Origin: Klebsiella pneumoniae
GTDB lineage: Bacteria; Verrucomicrobiota; Verrucomicrobiia; Limisphaerales; SXTU01
Direction of reading: 5' to 3'
NCBI GenBank assembly: GCA_943330855.2
Contig: CALQJI020000055.1
Span: 1 to 35,299, forward strand
DNA: 35,299 nucleotides
A model generated the notes under the pieces. It saw nothing but the letters and a program-made list of their open reading frames with translations, was not told the DNA's origin and ran no database searches. Positions 30,913 through 35,299 of the stretch are shown piece by piece (the first letter of the stretch is position 1; each line of letters begins with the position of its first letter). The position numbers and the translations under genes were made by a program.

Positions 30913-32181
30913 ATGAGCCAAACTCCTCATGCAATGCTGGTGCTGCTGACGCTCGTCCTCCCGCTTTTTTCCGGGGAGAAGGATTGGCCGGCGGCCGCCG
31001 CGCCCGCGCCCAAGGCCGGGGGAATCGAGGAGTTGGTGATTGATGGCCGGTCCGTGGAAGTGTTCCAGCACGGCGTGCGACCGGAGTGGGGATACAAGCA
31101 GCCGCAGCAGGACACGTTCATCGTGGTCCACCCCAAGACCGAGCGCAAAAACGCACCGCTCTATGTGGTTCTGCATTCGGCGGGCCACGATGTGATGTCG
31201 TGCCTGAAGTGCACGCGCACCGTCGGCAATCACGACATCTACCGCGCGCCCGACGACCACTACGCGCTCTACCTCGACTGCCGCGCGAACAAGGGCGACT
31301 GGTGGTGGGGCGGTATGCACGCGGGCGACGCCGGCCTGAGCCAGCGCAACGCCGGCAGCGAAACGAGCCCCGCCGAAAAGCGCGTCATGGATTCGATCCA
31401 GTGGGTGCTGGCGAAGTATGCGATTGATCCGAACCGCGTTTACCTCAGCGGCAACTCCATGGGCGGCAGCGGCACGCTGGGCATCGGCCTGCGCCACGGC
31501 GATGTGTTCGCGGCGATCAAGGCGAACGTGCCCGCCGGCATCGAGCACGTCGCGCATCGCCTGGGCTTCCCGCCGCACTCGCTGCCGGCGACGGTCAAGC
31601 TGCCCGACCCGCCGGTGGCGATTGACTACTCGGCGCAGAACGACGGCTGGGCCAAGGGGCACGATCGCTTCGTGAAAGCCATGAACGACCGGAAGTATGC
31701 GCTCTATTTTTACTGGGGACCGTTCGGCCACGCCAACAACCATGCCGCCATCGAGAAGGTGAACGACCTGATCAACTCCTTCGACTGGCTGAGTATCAAA
31801 CGGAACGAAGCCTATCCCGTGTTCGCCAACGCGACCGGCAACGGCACCCTCCCCTGGCCCGACGAACTGCAAAGCAAGTCCGCTGGCCATATCAACGCCT
31901 TCTTCCGCTGGAAGAACGTCGCGGACGCCAAAGGCCGACTGGAGATGTCCCTCTTCCTGGCCACGCCAGCAAAGGTGAAGACGACGTTTGAAATTCCCAA
32001 GGAGGCGGGCGCGGACGTGTCCCTGCGCCGAATCCAGAACACGCGCTTCGCACCCGGCGCGGGTTTCCAATGGACCTTCGGCACAGCACACGGCCAAGGC
32101 AAAGCCGATGCCAGTGGACTCCTCACGATCCCCGGGTTGAAGATCACCTCCGAGCCAACCACCCTGATCGTCAGCCAGTAG
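30913..32181 (+). CDS. Exported alpha/beta-hydrolase (esterase/depolymerase-like)
   Basis: A 422-residue protein with a signal peptide (HAMLVLLTLVLPLFSG). The catalytic domain has PLYVVLHSAGHD (oxyanion region), YAIDPNRVYLSGNSMGGSGT, with Ser in the GxSxG elbow, and a late His in YWGPFGHANNH. This matches polyhydroxybutyrate-depolymerase/feruloyl-esterase-like carbohydrate esterases in outline. A C-terminal beta domain of about 110 residues follows. The substrate could be a plant or algal ester, but it is not shown. ATG 30913 is preferred over the upstream frame start at 30868. It is 62 bases after the preceding gene. Confidence 0.82.
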   Translation: MSQTPHAMLVLLTLVLPLFSGEKDWPAAAAPAPKAGGIEELVIDGRSVEVFQHGVRPEWGYKQPQQDTFIVVHPKTERKNAPLYVVLHSAGHDVMSCLKCTRTVGNHDIYRAPDDHYALYLDCRANKGDWWWGGMHAGDAGLSQRNAGSETSPAEKRVMDSIQWVLAKYAIDPNRVYLSGNSMGGSGTLGIGLRHGDVFAAIKANVPAGIEHVAHRLGFPPHSLPATVKLPDPPVAIDYSAQNDGWAKGHDRFVKAMNDRKYALYFYWGPFGHANNHAAIEKVNDLINSFDWLSIKRNEAYPVFANATGNGTLPWPDELQSKSAGHINAFFRWKNVADAKGRLEMSLFLATPAKVKTTFEIPKEAGADVSLRRIQNTRFAPGAGFQWTFGTAHGQGKADASGLLTIPGLKITSEPTTLIVSQ

Positions 32182-32209
32182 TTTCCAACCCTTGACCTCA
32201 CTCCCCACC

Positions 32210-33079
32210 ATGACCCGCTCCTCATTGCTTCCTTCGCTGCTCCTCGGCTTCGCGCTGCTCTCCGCCGCCCCCGCGCAGAACAAACCGGCGCCGCTGCCCG
32301 AAGTGCCGGAGGTGCTGAAATCCGCCAAGGCCACCCTCGCCGACCGCAAGCCCGACGGGCTCACCCTGAGCGTGGATTCCAAGACACCTCTGAGCGCCGA
32401 GCAGTGGGCGGCCATCGCTGCCCTCCACGCACGTGCCTTCAGCTTCAGCGGCTCCGCCTTGGACGACGCCGGCATGCAGCGACTGGTGGCGCTGAACCCC
32501 GTGACGGTCACGGTGAACGGCTCGCTGGTCACGGGCAACGGCGCGGCGAAGTTCGGCGAGATGAAGTCGTTGAAAGCCCTGCACACCCTGCACATCACGA
32601 AGCCGACGCCCGAGGCCAAAACCGCGCTGGGCGCGCATCCCAGCCTCGAAGTGTTTTCGAGCGACGGCGCGTTTTGCATCGAGGCCGTCACCGCGCCGAA
32701 GCTCCAACGCGTGGACTTGAAGCACGGCGCCGCCAGCGATCAGTTTGCCGCGTTGCTCAAGAACCACCCCTCGCTGGAATCCGTGCGCCTGTGGGCGAAG
32801 GGCTACGCGGGACTCAGCGATGCCGCGCTTGCTTCCTTGGTGACGATTCCAAAACTCAACAAGCTCTCGCTGGAGTTTTCCGTCTTCACCTACGCCGGTG
32901 GACTCAACCGGCTGAAGGAACTTCCCGGCCTCGTCACGCTGGACCTGAAGGACATCGCCCTCTCGCCCGAGGATCTCGCCAAGCTCAAGGCCGACCTCCC
33001 CAAGGTGAAGCTCACCTTCACCCCGATGACAGCCGAATACCGCGCCCAGTGGGACGGGTGGGCGGTAAAGAAAAAGTAA
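32210..33079 (+). CDS. Exported leucine-rich protein
   Basis: A 289-residue protein with a signal peptide (SSLLPSLLLGFALLSAAPAQ). The mature chain is made of irregular leucine-rich repeats of roughly 22-25 residues: MKSLKALHTLHIT, NHPSLESVRLWAKGYAGLSD, IPKLNKLSLEFSVFTYAGGL and LPGLVTLDLKDIALSPEDL. It ends WDGWAVKKK. Such proteins usually bind other proteins or glycans. It lies 28 bases after the hydrolase and is the last gene of the run. An inverted repeat, CACTCTGC at 33096-33103 with GCAGAGTG at 33152-33159, follows. Confidence 0.78.
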   Translation: MTRSSLLPSLLLGFALLSAAPAQNKPAPLPEVPEVLKSAKATLADRKPDGLTLSVDSKTPLSAEQWAAIAALHARAFSFSGSALDDAGMQRLVALNPVTVTVNGSLVTGNGAAKFGEMKSLKALHTLHITKPTPEAKTALGAHPSLEVFSSDGAFCIEAVTAPKLQRVDLKHGAASDQFAALLKNHPSLESVRLWAKGYAGLSDAALASLVTIPKLNKLSLEFSVFTYAGGLNRLKELPGLVTLDLKDIALSPEDLAKLKADLPKVKLTFTPMTAEYRAQWDGWAVKKK

Positions 33080-33217
33080 CCCCGGCCTGCCGCTCCACTC
33101 TGCGCCACGGCGACTTGAGCTTCTCTGCGTTCGGGGGCACCTCTTCGGGGAGCAGAGTGCGCGGGCCCCGGGGCTTTCCGCCCAAAGGTCGGGAGGTGCT
33201 CGGTCAAAGCGCGGGCT

Positions 33218-33565
33218 TCACATCACCACGGCCAGCTTTACGAGGCGGCTTTGCTCGCCGCGCGATTTGGCCCCGACATGGATCATCGCCGTGACTTTTA
33301 GAATCTCCTGGTGCGGGATTGGATCGCGGCGGGTCTTTATCATCTCGCGGAAGGTTGCGGCCATGCGGAACATTTCGTAGTGATGGCCATAGCAGATGTC
33401 GGCGGGCATGCGATCAGCAAAGGTGACGCGGGCATGGTCGGCATGGCCGCGCGCGTAAAGACTCACCGCCTCGACGCCCGCGCCCATCAGCGTCACCACC
33501 ATCCACGCCGGATGCTGGCCATAGACCATCTCGGCGTTGTCCGAGTAGCCGCTCTGGGGCTGGCG
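33218..33565 (-). pseudogene. C-terminal remnant of a Gfo/Idh/MocA-family oxidoreductase
   Basis: About 115 codons, starting RQPQSGYSDNAEMVYGQHPA and continuing TLMGAGVEAVSLYARGHADH and FADRMPADI. They end FREMIKTRRDPIPHQEILK, then a short basic tail. The last segment is the standard C-terminus of Gfo/Idh/MocA dehydrogenases. The NAD-binding N-terminal two thirds are absent. Frames just upstream (AIEYMVASP, GRQPQ) are split, so a frameshift or junction lies near 33565. It is not expected to make an active enzyme. Confidence 0.65.
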
Positions 33566-33631
33566 ACCATATACTCGATGGCATGCCCCAGTTCCGCACC
33601 GACAACCGGCCTGTCGACCAACGCTGGAGGC

Positions 33632-34636
33632 TCAATTGCTTGCTCCGCTGAGGTCTGCGCTGACTGCATCCCGGGACGGGTCGCCCGCCTCCACCATCGC
33701 ACCAATCGTCGCCAGCGCATTTCCCTCCAGGCGGTTGTTCACGTAGATGAACGCCTGCTTGGATTTCTGCTTCGCCTGCTTCACCAGCTCGGCCCCGGCG
33801 GTCCGGGCCTCCGCGTTCACTTCCTTCACCGCTTTGTAGGGGCTGAACTCCTTGACCGCTTCCTCGTATTTGCGGCCCGGTTTCAGGAGGAACCGGGCGG
33901 CGAGGAAGGTGTCACTGGTTTCGCTGCCCGCCATCGCCAGCTGCTCGCTCACCGGCGGCATGGCATCCCACGAGTTGAAGACGTGCGCGACTCCGTGCCG
34001 GCGTAGCATGGCGAAGTATTCGGGCTGTAACCAGTGACGGTTCCGTAGCTCAACTCCGTAACGCCACCCGGTGGGCAGCCTGCCGAGGAACGCATCGAGG
34101 TCCGCCGTGAACTCCCGGCCATGCTCATAGTCCGCCGGGTAAAACCGTGAGAACTCGAAGATGAGCAGGCCCACCTTCGGCCGCACGGTTTCACACGGCG
34201 CGAGGAAAGCTCGCTGGAAGAGGTCTGCGTCGAGGAAGTGCTGATTGGGCTGCCCGGCCCGCGTCCCGAAGCGCAGCAGGTTGGGGAACCGCTTGAGCGT
34301 GATGTCGTCCGTGACCTTGAACGTGAAGCGGAAGTCGTCCGGCACCTGCGCGGCGAGGCCGGCGAGATACTTCTCGGAGGGGAACTGGTAGTAGGCGGCA
34401 TCCACGCACACGGTCTTGAACACCTCGGCATACTCCGCGAGGCAGGTCCGCTCGAACCGCGCCTCCGCGAACTTGCCGCGATAGTGGTAGCGCTGTTCGT
34501 CGTAGAGCAGGCCTGTCCAACCGGAATATTTCCAGCTCGACGTGCCGATGTAGATACCGTTGGCAGCGAGGCTCTGCACGGCGCTTTGCAGTCTAACCTT
34601 TAGACTGCTCTGCAGCGTTGGAGATAGGTCAGCCAT
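33632..34636 (-). CDS. DUF72 (YecE-family) protein
   Basis: A 334-residue cytoplasmic TIM-barrel-like protein of the YecE family. Signature pieces are IYIGTSSWKYSGWTGLLY, FKTVCVDAAYYQFPSEK, FTFKVTDDITLKRFP, RYGVELRNRHWL and QAFIYVNNRLEGNA. The family is widespread and its function unknown. It is full length. ATG 34636 is preferred to the GTG three bases earlier; an AAAGGGG sequence sits immediately upstream. It is the only intact gene in a stretch of fragments (33.1-35.3 kb). Confidence 0.87.
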   Translation of the reverse strand: MADLSPTLQSSLKVRLQSAVQSLAANGIYIGTSSWKYSGWTGLLYDEQRYHYRGKFAEARFERTCLAEYAEVFKTVCVDAAYYQFPSEKYLAGLAAQVPDDFRFTFKVTDDITLKRFPNLLRFGTRAGQPNQHFLDADLFQRAFLAPCETVRPKVGLLIFEFSRFYPADYEHGREFTADLDAFLGRLPTGWRYGVELRNRHWLQPEYFAMLRRHGVAHVFNSWDAMPPVSEQLAMAGSETSDTFLAARFLLKPGRKYEEAVKEFSPYKAVKEVNAEARTAGAELVKQAKQKSKQAFIYVNNRLEGNALATIGAMVEAGDPSRDAVSADLSGASN

Positions 34637-34877
34637 CACCCCTTTCTACCAAAAACGCTTCCGCATCGCCACCCGGTTCTGGCTGCTCGGATGCCGCGCA
34701 CTGGCTTCACGCACACTCGATCGCCCCGGGAGTTGCCGCTGCGGGAGAGCACCGACGGTCCAGCACTTCCCCGCCAACACCGACACACCGACGCTTGCCG
34801 GCTAAACCCCGCTGGCATCGCCGGAGCCGGCACCAGTTCCCGCACTCACGGAGAATCGATCCTCCGCCCCCCGGGCA
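34637..34877. other. Gene-free stretch upstream of the DUF72 gene
   Basis: No supported gene, RNA or clear repeat. Short plus-strand frames (34560-34956) are Pro/Arg-rich and resemble nothing. This is probably the DUF72 promoter region plus degraded sequence. Confidence 0.4.
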
Positions 34878-34988
34878 TCACTTCTTCTTCGGCGGAACCG
34901 GCGCGGCCTTCGCAGCGGCAGCCGTGAACACAACCTTCTCGCCTTGCATCCGGTAGGCGATGGCCGGACTCGTTCCCTTGGCAACCTC
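34878..34988 (-). pseudogene. Short C-terminal gene remnant with Ala/Pro/Lys tail
   Basis: A 36-codon stretch bounded upstream by TGA. It reads EVAKGTSPAIAYRMQGEKVV, then FTAAAAKAAPVPPKKK and stop. The composition and the basic tail match the endings of exported proteins elsewhere in the window, so it is probably the 3' end of a lost gene. The family cannot be named from this length. Confidence 0.45.
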
Positions 34989-35268
34989 TCATGTCGGTCT
35001 CGGAGATTCACACCCGTTCGCTGAAGCGCTGTTTGGCCCCGACTCAACCCCAGACTCGTCGCCGCGCTGACCTTGGGCATGCTCAACCCGCTGAGATATG
35101 GCTCCGCGACACGGGCGGCTGAGATGCGCTGTCGGAACTTGCTGTTCATGTGCGCTCACCATCGGGTGCGTTCGCTTCACGCCCACCCGACTAGAAATTC
35201 GTCGCCCGATCCGGACTGGGATGAAGCGGCAGAATCAGACACCGGCAGCCTACCATTGGAGCACGCGA
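34989..35268. other. Gene-free stretch
   Basis: No supported gene, RNA or repeat was found in these 280 bases. The frames present are short, arginine-rich and without family resemblance. Confidence 0.4.
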
Positions 35269-35299
35269 TTACTTCGCGGACTTCGCCTTCAGCGCGTTC
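35269..35299 (-). CDS. Possible 3' end of a gene continuing beyond the window
   Basis: On the minus strand the last bases read NALKAKSAK followed by TAA. This Lys/Ala-rich ending fits the tails seen on other proteins here. Nine codons are too few to be sure. Confidence 0.3.
   Translation of the reverse strand, partial: NALKAKSAK

Noticed and set aside
30847..32691. 614-codon minus-strand open frame opposite the hydrolase
   Set aside because: The plus-strand gene has a signal peptide and a GxSxG motif. The antisense protein is repetitive Arg/Val/Gly sequence without family resemblance.
1..35299. CRISPR array or toxin-antitoxin pair
   Set aside because: No regularly spaced repeats of 24-40 bases were seen. 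The heptamer arrays are contiguous and too short, and no small gene pair with toxin or antitoxin features was found.

Overview
The window looks like chromosomal DNA from a GC-rich Gram-negative bacterium of the PVC group, most plausibly a Verrucomicrobiota (Pedosphaera/Limisphaerales-like) genome or metagenome bin. This is an inference. It rests on the mix of a DUF255/YyaL protein, ThuA and sialate-O-acetylesterase-like secreted proteins, PQQ-type propellers and lactonases, the scarcity of Shine-Dalgarno sites, many Pro/Ala/Lys-rich C-terminal tails, and numerous short intergenic palindromes. No rRNA, CRISPR array, transposase or integrase gene was seen.

Region 1-11.3 kb holds housekeeping and envelope genes. 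They are an MscS-type channel, ClpC, a ThuA-like exported protein (all minus), a thioredoxin-fold DUF255 protein followed by a MobA-like nucleotidyltransferase (plus), and then a sialate-O-acetylesterase-like protein downstream of an LptF/LptG permease (minus). The esterase-like protein has lost its predicted catalytic Ser and His. The gaps carry inverted repeats and heptamer arrays.

Region 11.3-21 kb is the conserved core: rpsB-tsf with a perfect terminator, a flavin disulfide reductase, two neighbouring and apparently paralogous single-pass membrane/coiled-coil proteins of unknown function, an exported hydroxypyruvate-isomerase-like TIM barrel, TrmO, an 81-residue conserved-looking small protein, dihydroorotase and tRNA-Gly(TCC). 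The upstream gene of the membrane pair stops at a TAA. The same frame then stays open for 27 more lysine/proline/alanine-rich codons and ends in a TGA that overlaps the next start as ATGA.

Region 21-27.6 kb is accessory. A lower-GC stretch behind the tRNA carries one small exported protein. A two-gene RND efflux pump (transporter then adaptor, overlapping by ATGA) follows, flanked by a 5'-truncated trypsin-like protease remnant on one side and a 5'-truncated DNA/RNA non-specific nuclease remnant on the other. This suggests insertion or deletion events at both edges.

Region 27.6-33.1 kb is a tight run of five plus-strand genes, all with signal peptides: a lactonase-type propeller, a PQQ-type propeller, an unknown protein, an alpha/beta-hydrolase and a leucine-rich protein. 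It looks like one operon for an extracytoplasmic process I cannot name. Region 33.1-35.3 kb is a decaying stretch with a Gfo/Idh/MocA C-terminal remnant, an intact DUF72 gene and further fragments.
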